DNA from: Rathayibacter sp. VKM Ac-2760
GTDB lineage: Bacteria > Actinomycetota > Actinomycetes > Actinomycetales > Microbacteriaceae
Reading direction: 5' to 3'
DNA: 64,000 nucleotides
Assembly (NCBI RefSeq): GCF_009834185.1
Contig: NZ_CP047173.1
Location: 1,240,001 to 1,304,000 of the forward strand
Shown here: positions 27,311-35,830 of the stretch, one piece after another
How the letters are laid out: every line of letters begins with the position of its first letter
How positions within the stretch are numbered: the stretch's first letter is position 1
The notes under the pieces: model-generated
Databases searched by the model: none
What the model saw: only the letters and a program-made list of their open reading frames with translations
Told to the model about the DNA's origin: nothing
Position numbers and translations under genes: made by a program

Positions 27311-28290
27311 CGCGCGTCCTCCGCGGCGTCGGCGGGCGGTCCCGCGGGTCGGTCGCGGTCGGGGGTCGACCGGGTCAGGTCCGAGAAGGTGTGCTCCAGT
27401 TCGCCGACGGCCGGAGCGAAGCGGCTGACCGCGACCCCCGCCGCCACCAGCCGGCCGAGCAGCTCGGCCGCCGCGGCGTCGTTCACGACCGGCACCAGTG
27501 CCGCCTCGCGCTCGACCCGCACCGCCACCCCGGTCAGCCGCTCGACGACTGCCGCGAGCTCGGCTCCGCGCGGCCGGACCGCGTCGATCCGCCAGGCGCG
27601 CAGCGCCCGCGAGGCCCGCGCGACCGCCTCCCGTGAGGCCGTCGCGCCGCCGTCGAGGTAGACCGCCGCGGTCGCCATCTCGTCGAGCTCCGACAGCACG
27701 TGGCTCGAGACGAGCACCGTGCGCCCCTCGCCGGCGAGTCGCAGCACGAGGTCGCGCAGCGCGATCCGCGCGCCCGGGTCCAGCCCCGACGCCGGCTCGT
27801 CGAGTACCAGCACCGACGGGTCGTGCACGAGCGCGCGGGCGAGGCTCAGCCGCTGCTTCTGCCCGCGCGAGAGCACCCGGGTGGGCCGGTCGCCGAACTC
27901 GGCCAGGTCGACGAGGCCGAGGAGCTCGTCGGCGCGGGCCTCGGCGTCCGGGCGCGGCAGCCCGTACAGCTGCCCGGTCGTCCGGAGGGTCTCCCGGCAG
28001 GTCAGGCTCGCCCACGAGCCGAGCACGTCGGGCATCCAGCCGAGCGCGGCCCGCACCGCGGCCGGCTCCTCGACCGGATCGTGTCCGGCGACCCGCAGCA
28101 CGCCGGCATCCGGCCGCAGCAGCGTCGCGAGCAGCAGCATCAGCGTCGTCTTGCCGGCACCGTTGGGCCCGATCAGCGCGGTGACCTCGCCGGGCCGCGC
28201 CTCGAAGCTGGCGTCGCGCACGGCGTGCACGGCCCCGAACGAGCGCGACACCCCCTCCGCGACGATCCCGTCCTGCGCACGCATCCCCAT
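27307..28290 (-). CDS. ABC transporter ATP-binding protein (ABC-2 exporter type)
   Basis: 327 aa. Walker A IGPNGAGKTTLMLLLATL, signature LSRGQKQRLSLARAL (LSRGQ variant), Walker B PSVLVLDEPASGLDPGARI, switch SSHVLSELDEMAT, and a C-terminal accessory region of about 110 aa as in DrrA/CcmA-like exporters. ATG at 28288-28290, with GAGGGGGA close upstream; a second ATG 6 nt later is possible. Co-translated with the permease at 26246-27310. Confidence 0.88.
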   Translation of the reverse strand: MGMRAQDGIVAEGVSRSFGAVHAVRDASFEARPGEVTALIGPNGAGKTTLMLLLATLLRPDAGVLRVAGHDPVEEPAAVRAALGWMPDVLGSWASLTCRETLRTTGQLYGLPRPDAEARADELLGLVDLAEFGDRPTRVLSRGQKQRLSLARALVHDPSVLVLDEPASGLDPGARIALRDLVLRLAGEGRTVLVSSHVLSELDEMATAAVYLDGGATASREAVARASRALRAWRIDAVRPRGAELAAVVERLTGVAVRVEREAALVPVVNDAAAAELLGRLVAAGVAVSRFAPAVGELEHTFSDLTRSTPDRDRPAGPPADAAEDAR

Positions 28291-28414
28291 CGAGTCCCCC
28301 TCGTCGAGCCGCCGCGATCCCCCTGACCGCGCGGGCGCCGCGAGCCTAGCCGACCCCCTCGACCAGCCGGTGACCGCGTGCCACGGGCGCGGAGAGCGCC
28401 CCTCGACGGTCTGG

Positions 28415-28420
28415 GAGAAT
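28415..28420 (+). promoter_or_regulatory. -10 hexamer of hisS (leaderless type)
   Basis: GAGAAT exactly 6 nt before the ATG at 28427. Confidence 0.45.
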
Positions 28421-28426
28421 CGCCGC

Positions 28427-29719
28427 ATGGCTTCTGCGATCACCCCGCCCCGCGGCATGCGCGACTTCCTCCCGGCCGACAAGGCGAAGCGCGAGCACGC
28501 GCTCGGAGTGATCCGCCGGGTCTACGCGGCGCACGGTTTCGACGAGATCGAGACCCCGGTGGTCGAGGACTTCGAGCGCCTGCACTCCGGCCTCGGCGGC
28601 GACAACGAGAAGCTCGCCTTCAGCGTGCTGCGCCGCGGCCTCTCGCACGACGACCTCGCGGCAGCGGCCGCGGCGGACGACGCCTCGGCACTGGCCGACC
28701 TCGGCCTCCGCTTCGACCTCACCGTCCCCCTCGCCCGCTTCTACGCGAGCCACCGCGCCGAGCTGCCGACGGTCTTCCGCTCCGTCCAGATCGCCCCGGT
28801 CTGGCGCGCCGAGCGCCCGCAGAAGGGCCGCTACCGCCAGTTCGTGCAGTGCGACATCGACATCATCGGCGAGCCCGGGCAGCTGGCCGAGGTCGAGCTG
28901 ATCACGGCGACGGCCGCCGCCCTCGACACCCTCGGCCTGCGCGAGTGCACCATCCGTATCAACGACCGCCGGATCCTCACCGGCATCCTCGAGCACTGCG
29001 GCTTCGCTCCCGAGCGCTTCGGCCCCGCCCTGATCTCGATCGACAAGCTCGACAAGATCGGGGCGAGCGGAGTCGTCGCCGAGCTCGAGGCCGACGGACC
29101 GGACGCCGCGGCCGTCCTCGGCGGCTACCTCGCCCGCATCGAGGCCGCCGTCGCGGCCGGGGGAGTGGCGCTGGAGGAGTCCGCGATCCTCGGTGTGCTG
29201 CCCGAGGGCATCGACCCGGAGGCGGTGCTCGCGCTCGAGACGCTCGCCCGGTCGCTGCGCTCGCTGCCGACCGGCGTCTCGCTCCGCTTCGACCCGACGC
29301 TCGTGCGCGGGATGGGCTACTACACCGGCACCATCTTCGAGATCGCGCACCCCTCCTCCGGCTCGTCGGTCGGCGGTGGCGGCCGCTACGACGGCATGAT
29401 CGGCCGGTTCCTCGGCCAGGACGTGCCGGCCTGCGGCTTCTCCATCGGCTTCGAGCGGATCGTCGAGCTGATCGACGTCCCGCTCGACGAGCGGCCGGAC
29501 GCGGTCGTCCTCGTGCACGAGCGCGACGCCGCCCCCGAGACCCTGCTCGCGCTCAAGCAGGAGCTGATCGCCGGCGGCGCCCGCGTGCGCCTCGAGCGCC
29601 GCGCCAAGAACCTCACGCCGCTGCTCGACCGGGCCGCCGCCGCCGGATTCACGCGCTTCGCACTGGTGCCCCGCGACGCCGCGACGGCCGCGGACCTGGC
29701 CTTCAAGCCGCTCGGCTGA
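28427..29719 (+). CDS. hisS: Histidyl-tRNA synthetase
   Basis: 430 aa class II synthetase. Motif 2 region RAERPQKGRYRQFVQCDIDI, preceded by RFDLTVPLARFYASHRAELP; HisA motif LVRGMGYYTGTIFE; motif 3 FSIGFERIVEL after GGGGRYDGM. The C-terminal anticodon-binding domain runs from about residue 350 (VVLVHERD to the end). The start SAITPPRGMRDFLP is typical. It is divergent from the ABC pair and followed by a weak hairpin. Confidence 0.96.
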   Translation: MASAITPPRGMRDFLPADKAKREHALGVIRRVYAAHGFDEIETPVVEDFERLHSGLGGDNEKLAFSVLRRGLSHDDLAAAAAADDASALADLGLRFDLTVPLARFYASHRAELPTVFRSVQIAPVWRAERPQKGRYRQFVQCDIDIIGEPGQLAEVELITATAAALDTLGLRECTIRINDRRILTGILEHCGFAPERFGPALISIDKLDKIGASGVVAELEADGPDAAAVLGGYLARIEAAVAAGGVALEESAILGVLPEGIDPEAVLALETLARSLRSLPTGVSLRFDPTLVRGMGYYTGTIFEIAHPSSGSSVGGGGRYDGMIGRFLGQDVPACGFSIGFERIVELIDVPLDERPDAVVLVHERDAAPETLLALKQELIAGGARVRLERRAKNLTPLLDRAAAAGFTRFALVPRDAATAADLAFKPLG

Positions 29720-29739
29720 GCTGAGTGGGGCCTCAGCCG
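29713..29739 (+). terminator. Weak hairpin at the end of hisS
   Basis: CGGCTGAG / CTCAGCCG, 8 bp, 11-nt loop; the first arm overlaps the last codons and stop of hisS. The rest of the 227-nt gap before the next gene holds an AT-richer patch (29790-29840) but no gene. Confidence 0.45.
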
Positions 29740-29946
29740 ATCCGCCCGAAGGGACAGGCGGAGCGGTCGGATCGTTGGCGGATCCGTGAGACCCTTAATA
29801 CCCGCGAAATCTGCGGACACACCGGAGAAATCTCCCGAGGATAGCGTCGAGGCACCCCGATCGGCGCGGCTTGGCGCGCCCAGCAGGGCACCCGTCGCGA
29901 CCCGCGCACCACAGCAGCTTCCACCGCCTTACCCGAGGAGTCCCCC

Positions 29947-31038
29947 TTGCCCCTGTCGCCCTTCCGCACCTCGCAGACCTTCGACCGCCGCAGCGTGCTG
30001 CGCATGGCGGGCGTCGCCGGTCTCGCCCTCGGCGGAGTCTCCGTCCTCGCCTCCTGCGCCTCCGATTCCTCCGGCGCGTCGGCCGAGGCCGGCGGCGACC
30101 TCGGCACCCTGAAGGTCCAGCTCTCCTGGATCAAGAACGAGGAGTTCGCCGGTGAGTTCTTCGCCGACTCGAAGGGCTACTACACCGAGGCCGGCCTCTC
30201 CGGCGTCACGCTGACGGCCGGCCCCTCCACCGGCACCGCCGAGCTGCTCTCCGGCTCGGCCGACGTCGCGCTCAGCGACGCCGTCTCGGTCGGCACCGTC
30301 GTCGCGACCCAGGAGGCGCCGCTCAAGATCATCGGCGCGACCTACCAGAAGAACCCGTTCACGGTCCTCTCGATCGCGACCGCCGGCAACATCGCCACCC
30401 CCGCCGACCTCGCCGGCAAGAAGATCGGCGTCCAGGCGTCGAACACCTCGCTCTTCCAGGCGCTGCTCAAGGCGAACGGCCTGTCCGAGTCCGACCTCAC
30501 CGTCGTCCCGGTCGAGTACGACCCGTCGGTCCTGATCAACGGCACGGTCGACGGCTTCATCGCCTACCTGACCAACGAGGCGATCACGGTCGCTGCCGAG
30601 GGCTACGAGGTCGTCAACCTGCCCTTCGCCGACAACGGCCTCCCGTTCGTCGCCGAGACCTTCACGGTGACCGACATGGCGATCGCCGACAAGCGCGAGG
30701 CGCTCAAGGCGTTCCTCGTCGCCGAGATCAAGGGCTGGACCGACGCGGTCAACGACCCGGAGGCCGGCGCGATGCTCGCCATCGAGACCTACGGCAAGGA
30801 CCTCGGCCTCGACGAGGAGTCCTCCAAGAAGGGCTCCACCATCCAGTCGGAGGAGCTCGTCGTCTCGGACGAGACGGTCGCCAACGGCCTCTTCACGATC
30901 TCGGACAGCCTCCAGGAGGAGACGCTCGCGTCGCTCTCGGGCGCCGGCATCGAGGTCGACGCCGCCGACCTCTTCGACATGAGCCTCCTCGCCGAGGTCT
31001 ACGAGGAGAACCCCGACCTCGTCAAGTACGCCGCCTGA
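29947..31038 (+). CDS. NMT1/THI5-like solute-binding lipoprotein of an ABC importer
   Basis: 363 aa. Export signal with twin Arg (DRRSVLRMAGVAGLAL) and lipobox LASC. The mature part begins with KVQLSWIKNEEFAGEFF and DSKGYYTEAGL, the pattern of NMT1/THI5-like proteins that bind pyrimidine precursors, riboflavin-like compounds, nitrate or sulfonates; then ADVALSDAVSVGT and DLAGKKIGVQASN. TTG at 29947 is chosen because GAGGAG lies about 6 nt upstream. It heads a four-gene importer. The ligand cannot be fixed: no TPP or FMN riboswitch is convincingly present upstream. Confidence 0.88.
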   Translation: MPLSPFRTSQTFDRRSVLRMAGVAGLALGGVSVLASCASDSSGASAEAGGDLGTLKVQLSWIKNEEFAGEFFADSKGYYTEAGLSGVTLTAGPSTGTAELLSGSADVALSDAVSVGTVVATQEAPLKIIGATYQKNPFTVLSIATAGNIATPADLAGKKIGVQASNTSLFQALLKANGLSESDLTVVPVEYDPSVLINGTVDGFIAYLTNEAITVAAEGYEVVNLPFADNGLPFVAETFTVTDMAIADKREALKAFLVAEIKGWTDAVNDPEAGAMLAIETYGKDLGLDEESSKKGSTIQSEELVVSDETVANGLFTISDSLQEETLASLSGAGIEVDAADLFDMSLLAEVYEENPDLVKYAA

Positions 31039-31093
31039 CCGCGGCAATCGAACCAGCACCACCACACATGCAGCACCACGGAGGGCACCACTC

Positions 31094-31921
31094 GTGACCG
31101 ACACGACCGACGCCGGCACTCTGCGCAAGCAGGGTGCCGGCGGCACCGGCATCCAGATCCACGGCCTGTCGAAGACGTTCCGGATGGGCTCTCGCAGCGT
31201 CACGGCGCTGCAGGACACCGATCTGCACACCGACCAGGGCAGCTTCCTCGCGCTTCTCGGCCCCTCGGGCTGCGGCAAGTCCACCATCCTCCGCATCCTC
31301 GCGGGGCTGGAGGAGCCCACCTCGGGCTCCATCCGGGTGGACGGCCGCACGCCCAAGGAGCTGCGCCGCGACAACAAGCTCGGCATCGCCTTCCAGGACC
31401 ACGCGCTCCTGCCCTGGCGCAGCGTGATGTCGAACATCCGCCTCCCGTTCGAGATCGCGGGCAAGTCGGTCGACCAGTCCTACATCGACGAGTTGATCGA
31501 CCTGGTGGGCCTGCGCGGCTTCGAGAAGGCCAAGCCGGCCCAGCTCTCCGGCGGCATGCGCCAGCGCGTCTCGATCGCGCGCTGCCTCATCCTCAAGCCC
31601 GAGGTGCTGCTGCTGGACGAGCCGTTCGGCGCGCTCGACGACATGACGCGGCAGAAGCTCAACCTCGAGCTGCTGCGCATCTGGACCGAGAAGCCGGCCA
31701 CGACCCTCCTCGTCACCCACGGCATCTCGGAGGCGATCTTCCTCTCGGACCAGGTCGCCGTGATGAGCCCCCGGCCCGGCCGGGTCAAGGAGATCATCGA
31801 GATCGACCTGCCCCGCCCGCGCACCCCCGAGATGCAGCGCACCCCCGAGTTCCACGCGTACGTCGACCAGGCGTCCGAGCTGCTGTTCGGCGACGGCGGC
31901 GCGGCCGCCGACGACCACTGA
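31094..31921 (+). CDS. ABC importer ATP-binding protein (SsuB/TauB/ThiZ type)
   Basis: 275 aa. Walker A LGPSGCGKSTILRILAGL, Q-loop FQDHALLPWRSV, signature LSGGMRQRVSIARCL, Walker B EVLLLDEPFGALDDMTRQKL, switch His in LVTHGISEAIFLSD. DEPFGALD and LLPWRSV are hallmarks of the nitrate/sulfonate/thiamine-precursor subgroup. GTG start. Second gene of the importer operon. Confidence 0.92.
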   Translation: MTDTTDAGTLRKQGAGGTGIQIHGLSKTFRMGSRSVTALQDTDLHTDQGSFLALLGPSGCGKSTILRILAGLEEPTSGSIRVDGRTPKELRRDNKLGIAFQDHALLPWRSVMSNIRLPFEIAGKSVDQSYIDELIDLVGLRGFEKAKPAQLSGGMRQRVSIARCLILKPEVLLLDEPFGALDDMTRQKLNLELLRIWTEKPATTLLVTHGISEAIFLSDQVAVMSPRPGRVKEIIEIDLPRPRTPEMQRTPEFHAYVDQASELLFGDGGAAADDH

Positions 31922-31929
31922 GGCGCCCC

Positions 31930-32769
31930 GTGGCCACGCTGCTCCCCGCTCCCGTCCCGCCGACCGAGCGTCGCTCGCGCTCCCTGCCTGCCTGGGCGTC
32001 GGGGCTGATCGGCATCGTCGGCATCATCGCCGTCTGGTGGCTGATCGCCCTGGTCACCGCCCCCACCGGCGGCACGACCTACGCGCCGGTCCCCACGCCC
32101 TTCCAGGTCGCGCAGACGATCGCGGAGGACGGGCCCGCCTTCTACTGGGCCAACTTCTCGGTGACGATCGGCGAGGCCGCGGTCGGCTACTTCTGGGGCA
32201 ATCTGATCGCCCTGGTGCTGTCCGCCCTCGTCCTGGTCGTGCCGTGGCTGGAGGGCATCGTCTCCCAGCTCGCGGTCGTCACCTACTGCGTGCCGATCGT
32301 CGCGATCGGGACGCTCGTGCTCCTCATCCTCGGCGGCTCCGACGCGCCGGGGCAGCCGAGCGCCACCGCGATCTTCCTCGCCGGGCTCTCGGTCTTCTTC
32401 ACCACCGTGGTCGGCAGCCTGCTCGGCCTCAAGGCGGCCGACAAGGCCTCGCTCGACGTCGTAACCGTCTACGGCGGCACCAAGTTCACCCAGCTCCGCA
32501 AGGTCCGCGCGATCGCGGCGCTGCCGAACATCCTCTCCGCGCTGCAGATCGCGGTCCCCGCGGCCTTCCTCGGCGCGATCCTGGGGGAGTACTTCGGCAA
32601 GATCGAGACCGGGGTCGGCCCGATCCTGGTCGCCGCGCAGGTCTCGCTGAACTCGCCGCGCGTCTGGGCGCTCTTCCTCCTCTGCGCGGCGGTGGCCCTG
32701 ATCGGCTACGGCCTCGTCGGCCTGATCGGGCGCCTCATCGCCCCGTGGTCCTCCGGAAAGCGGGCATGA
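31930..32769 (+). CDS. ABC importer permease 1 (SsuC/ThiX type)
   Basis: 279 aa with about six helices after a short basic N-terminus. Characteristic segments: PVPTPFQVAQTIAEDG near the first periplasmic loop and a coupling-helix region DVVTVYGGTKFTQLRKVRAI, followed by ALPNILSALQIAVPAAFLGA. GTG start 8 nt after the ATPase stop. The C-terminus ends SSGKRA. Probably a heterodimer with the next gene. Confidence 0.9.
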   Translation: MATLLPAPVPPTERRSRSLPAWASGLIGIVGIIAVWWLIALVTAPTGGTTYAPVPTPFQVAQTIAEDGPAFYWANFSVTIGEAAVGYFWGNLIALVLSALVLVVPWLEGIVSQLAVVTYCVPIVAIGTLVLLILGGSDAPGQPSATAIFLAGLSVFFTTVVGSLLGLKAADKASLDVVTVYGGTKFTQLRKVRAIAALPNILSALQIAVPAAFLGAILGEYFGKIETGVGPILVAAQVSLNSPRVWALFLLCAAVALIGYGLVGLIGRLIAPWSSGKRA

Positions 32770-32770
32770 C

Positions 32771-33658
32771 ATGACCTCCACGATCCCCGACCGCACCGAG
32801 CAGTCGAGCCCGACGCAGATCATCGCGGTCGACGAGCTCCGCCGTCAGCTGCGCAGCGCGGCCCTCGGCGCCACGCTGAAGAGCCTGCGCAAGAGCCTCC
32901 TGATCGCGCTGTCGACCATCGCCATCGTCCTCGTGATCTGGATCGGCGTGATCCTCTTCAGCGGCGTCTCGCCCTACGTCATCAAGGGCCCCTGGGACGT
33001 CTGGGCGCATCTCGTCACCGACGAGTCGGCGGCCGAGCACCGCGCGGAGCTCGGCGGGCTCTTCGCCGTCACGATGGTCGACTCGCTCATCGGCTTCACG
33101 GCCGGCCTCGTCGTCGCGATCCTAGTCGCGATCCTGTTCCGGCTCTCCAAGGGCATCGAGCACGCGCTGATGCCGTTCGCGCTGCTGCTGCGCTCGGTGC
33201 CGCTGATCGCGATGACGCCGCTGATCATCCTGGTCTTCGGTCAGGGCACGGTCGCGTCCGTCGCCGTGGTCGGCGGCATCGTGGTGCTCTTCCCGGCGCT
33301 GGTCACGATCGCCTTCGGGCTCAACAACGCGTCGCCGCAGATGCTCGACGTCGTCTCGGTCTACGGCGGATCCACGCTTACGGCGATCCGCAAGGTCGCC
33401 ATCCCCGGCGCGCTGCCCTCGCTCTTCGCCGCGATCCGCGTCTCCGTCCCCGGAGCGATCACCGGCGCGCTGCTCGCCGAGTGGCTCTCCACCGGCGACG
33501 GCATCGGCGGCGGCATCGCGGGCTGGACCAATCAGGCGCGGTTCGACGACATCTGGTCGGCGGTCGTCATCGTGACCGGCGTCTCGCTGATCCTCTACAT
33601 GGTCGTCCAGGTCATCGAGACGTTCGTCCTGTCCCGGATGTCCCTCTCCCTCTCCTGA
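32771..33658 (+). CDS. ABC importer permease 2 (SsuC/ThiX type)
   Basis: 295 aa, with a cytoplasmic N-terminal extension of about 45 residues, then about six helices. Coupling-helix region DVVSVYGGSTLTAIRKVAIP parallels permease 1, and the C-terminal EWLSTGDGIGGGIAGW is typical of the family. One base separates it from permease 1. Having two different permease genes with one ATPase is less common than a single homodimeric permease in this subgroup. Confidence 0.9.
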   Translation: MTSTIPDRTEQSSPTQIIAVDELRRQLRSAALGATLKSLRKSLLIALSTIAIVLVIWIGVILFSGVSPYVIKGPWDVWAHLVTDESAAEHRAELGGLFAVTMVDSLIGFTAGLVVAILVAILFRLSKGIEHALMPFALLLRSVPLIAMTPLIILVFGQGTVASVAVVGGIVVLFPALVTIAFGLNNASPQMLDVVSVYGGSTLTAIRKVAIPGALPSLFAAIRVSVPGAITGALLAEWLSTGDGIGGGIAGWTNQARFDDIWSAVVIVTGVSLILYMVVQVIETFVLSRMSLSLS

Positions 33659-33674
33659 CGCCCGACTGCCCCCT

Positions 33675-33739
33675 CCCGCGAGATGCCACTTGTGCACGCC
33701 TTCCACGGCGTGTCGCGTGCACAAGTGGCATCTCGCGGG
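33675..33739. repeat. Long hairpin element, copy B (perfect 25-bp stem)
   Basis: Arms 33675-33699 and 33715-33739 are perfect reverse complements over 25 bp; the 15-nt loop (CTTCCACGGCGTGTC) differs by one base from copy A at 21844-21916. It sits between the convergent importer operon and apt. Confidence 0.9.
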
Positions 33740-33758
33740 AACGAGAGGGGACGACGGG

Positions 33759-34286
33759 TCAGACGGTGACGATCGCGTCGATGCGGCGCGGGGACAGCAG
33801 GGCGCGGCCGCCGAGGCCGTCGAGCTCCATCACGACGGCGATGCCCTCGAGGGACCAGCCGGCGCGCTCGATCAGGCGGCAGCTCGCGTCGAGGGTGCCG
33901 CCGGTGGCGAGCACGTCGTCGACGAGCAGCAGCCGGGAGCCCTTCGGCATCGCGTCCTCGTGCACCTCGAGCTGCGTGCTCCCGTACTCGAGCGTCGCCT
34001 GCTCGCGCAGCACGGCGCGCGGCAGCTTCCCGGGCTTCCGGATCGTCACGACGCCCAGGCCCGCGGAGTAGGCGGCGGCCGCGGCGAGGAGGAAGCCGCG
34101 CGCCTCGACGCCGGCGATCGCGTCGATCCGGCCGCGGTACGGCTCGATCAGCGCGTCGGCGACCGCGCGCAGCGCCTCGCCGTCGCCGAAGACCGGGGTG
34201 AGGTCGCGGAAGAGGATGCCGGGCTTCGGGAAGTCGGGGACGACCTCGGTGAGGCGCTCGACGAGGGCGGCGGCGGTGCTGGTCAC
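33759..34286 (-). CDS. apt: Adenine phosphoribosyltransferase
   Basis: 175 aa. It converts adenine and PRPP to AMP. Motifs: PDFPKPGILFRDLTPVF (type I APRT N-terminus), GVEARGFLLAAA, VTIRKPGKLP and the PRPP loop LLLVDDVLATGGTLDA. GTG start at 34284-34286. It is divergent from eno, with identical -10 boxes facing opposite ways. Substrate supply links to prs and competes with the deaminase at 21.9 kb. Confidence 0.95.
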   Translation of the reverse strand: MTSTAAALVERLTEVVPDFPKPGILFRDLTPVFGDGEALRAVADALIEPYRGRIDAIAGVEARGFLLAAAAAYSAGLGVVTIRKPGKLPRAVLREQATLEYGSTQLEVHEDAMPKGSRLLLVDDVLATGGTLDASCRLIERAGWSLEGIAVVMELDGLGGRALLSPRRIDAIVTV

Positions 34287-34341
34287 GGGGTCCTCCGGTG
34301 GGGCGGGGGCGGTGCGGCTCGAGTGCCGTTCGGGCCCGTGG

Positions 34342-34347
34342 AGTCTA
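34342..34347 (-). promoter_or_regulatory. -10 box of apt
   Basis: TAGACT on the minus strand (AGTCTA as written), 55 nt before the apt GTG; identical to the eno -10. Confidence 0.45.
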
Positions 34348-34386
34348 CCGACGCCTCGCGGACGCCTGGCGTTCCGGGGCGGTCAG

Positions 34387-34392
34387 TAGACT
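34387..34392 (+). promoter_or_regulatory. -10 box of eno
   Basis: TAGACT, 53 nt upstream of the eno GTG. eno has a conventional leader with AGAGGAGA as Shine-Dalgarno, unlike the leaderless genes nearby. Confidence 0.55.
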
Positions 34393-34445
34393 CCTTCCCG
34401 ACCGCTCCCGCCCTCCGGGAGCCCACCCGTCAAGAGGAGATAGTT

Positions 34446-35726
34446 GTGGCCCTTATCGAGGCAGTCGTCGCCCGAGAAATTCTGGACTCCCGTGGCAACC
34501 CCACGGTCGAGGTCGAGGTCCTGCTCGAGGACGGCGCGTCCTCGCGAGCGGCCGTCCCCTCCGGTGCCTCCACCGGCGCCTTCGAGGCCTACGAGCTGCG
34601 CGACGGCGACGCCGAGCGCTACCTCGGCAAGGGCGTGCAGAAGGCCGTCGACGCCGTCATCGACGAGATCGGCCCGGCCATCGAGGGCTTCGACGCCACC
34701 GACCAGCGCCTCGTCGACGCCGAGCTGATCGAGCTCGACGGCACCGAGAACAAGTCGCGCCTGGGCGCGAACGCGATCCTCGGCGTCAGCCTCGCGGTCG
34801 CCAAGGCCGCCGCGCAGTCGGCCGACCTCGACCTCTTCCGCTACGTCGGCGGCCCGAACGCGCACACCCTGCCCGTCCCGCTGATGAACATCATCAACGG
34901 CGGCGCGCACGCCGACACCGGCGTCGACATCCAGGAGTTCATGGCCGTCCCGCTGGGCGCCGAGTCCTTCTCCGAGGGCCTGCGCTGGGGCGTCGAGATC
35001 TACCACGCGCTCAAGGCGCAGCTGAAGAAGGCCGGCTTCGCCACGGGTCTGGGCGACGAGGGCGGCTTCGCCCCCGACCTCCCCACCAACCGCGAGGCGC
35101 TCGACTTCATCCTCAAGGCCGTCGAGGCCGCCGGCTTCACCCCCGGCAAGGACATCGGCCTCGCGCTCGACGTCGCCTCCTCCGAGTTCTACGAGGACGG
35201 CAAGTACACCTTCGAGGGCAAGAAGCTCTCGGCCGAGGAGCTCTCCGCGTACTACGCCGACCTCGTCGCCAACTACCCGCTGGTCTCGATCGAGGACCCG
35301 CTGGACGAGGACGACTGGGCCGGCTGGACCCACCTCACCGCCGAGATCGGCGACAAGGTGCAGCTCGTCGGCGACGACCTCTACGTCACCAACCCGGTGC
35401 GCCTGGCCCGCGGCATCGCCGAGAAGGCCGGCAACTCGATCCTGGTCAAGGTGAACCAGATCGGCACGCTCACCGAGACGCTCGACGCCGTGGCCCTGGC
35501 CCAGCGCAGCGGCATGACCGCGATCCTCTCGCACCGCTCCGGCGAGACCGAGGACACCACCATCGCCGACCTCGCGGTCGCGGTGGACGGCGGCCAGATC
35601 AAGACGGGTGCCCCCGCGCGCTCCGACCGCGTCGCGAAGTACAACCAGCTGCTGCGCATCGAGGAGATCCTGGGAGGCGCCGCGACCTACGCGGGTCGCT
35701 CCGCCTTCCCGCGCTTCACCGCGTAG
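34446..35726 (+). CDS. eno: Enolase
   Basis: 426 aa. It interconverts 2-phosphoglycerate and phosphoenolpyruvate and is often part of RNA-degradation complexes. Motifs: ILDSRGNPTVEVEV, SGASTGAFEA, MNIINGGAHAD, GLGDEGGFAPDL with the catalytic Glu, LVSIEDPLDEDDW, KVNQIGTLTET with the catalytic Lys, SHRSGETEDTTIADLAVA. GTG start with a strong RBS. First gene of the eno-FtsB-like-DUF501 group. Confidence 0.98.
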   Translation: MALIEAVVAREILDSRGNPTVEVEVLLEDGASSRAAVPSGASTGAFEAYELRDGDAERYLGKGVQKAVDAVIDEIGPAIEGFDATDQRLVDAELIELDGTENKSRLGANAILGVSLAVAKAAAQSADLDLFRYVGGPNAHTLPVPLMNIINGGAHADTGVDIQEFMAVPLGAESFSEGLRWGVEIYHALKAQLKKAGFATGLGDEGGFAPDLPTNREALDFILKAVEAAGFTPGKDIGLALDVASSEFYEDGKYTFEGKKLSAEELSAYYADLVANYPLVSIEDPLDEDDWAGWTHLTAEIGDKVQLVGDDLYVTNPVRLARGIAEKAGNSILVKVNQIGTLTETLDAVALAQRSGMTAILSHRSGETEDTTIADLAVAVDGGQIKTGAPARSDRVAKYNQLLRIEEILGGAATYAGRSAFPRFTA

Positions 35727-35739
35727 TCTCTCCCCGCCG

Positions 35740-35788
35740 GAGCGGCCCCGGAGCCCAGCACCTCGGTGCGGGCACCGGGGCCGCTCCC
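35740..35788 (+). terminator. Strong hairpin after eno
   Basis: GGAGCGGCCCCGG (35740-35752) pairs perfectly with CCGGGGCCGCTCC (35776-35788), loop 23 nt with an inner stem. It lies 14 nt after the eno stop and would limit eno transcripts before the FtsB-like gene. Confidence 0.7.
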
Positions 35789-35830
35789 GTTCCACCGTCA
35801 GACGCTCCACTGATCGAGGAGGCAGCCCCC

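Noticed and set aside
23114..28290. A toxin, bacteriocin or defence island around mazG
   Set aside because: Only two ABC exporter-like pairs flank mazG, with no precursor peptide, immunity gene or nuclease; this MazG is the housekeeping type with a GGCPWD start.
29770..29860. Possible TPP riboswitch upstream of the NMT1-type binding protein (GTGAGA ... ACCC segments)
   Set aside because: The conserved CCTGAT and GGATAATGCCAGCG-like parts of the aptamer are missing and the stems do not form in the right order.
21849..33739. Hairpin copies as conserved protein segments (HAVxGxHKWHLAG in shadow frames)
   Set aside because: The similarity is at DNA level, symmetric, and lies between convergent stops; the peptides are by-products.
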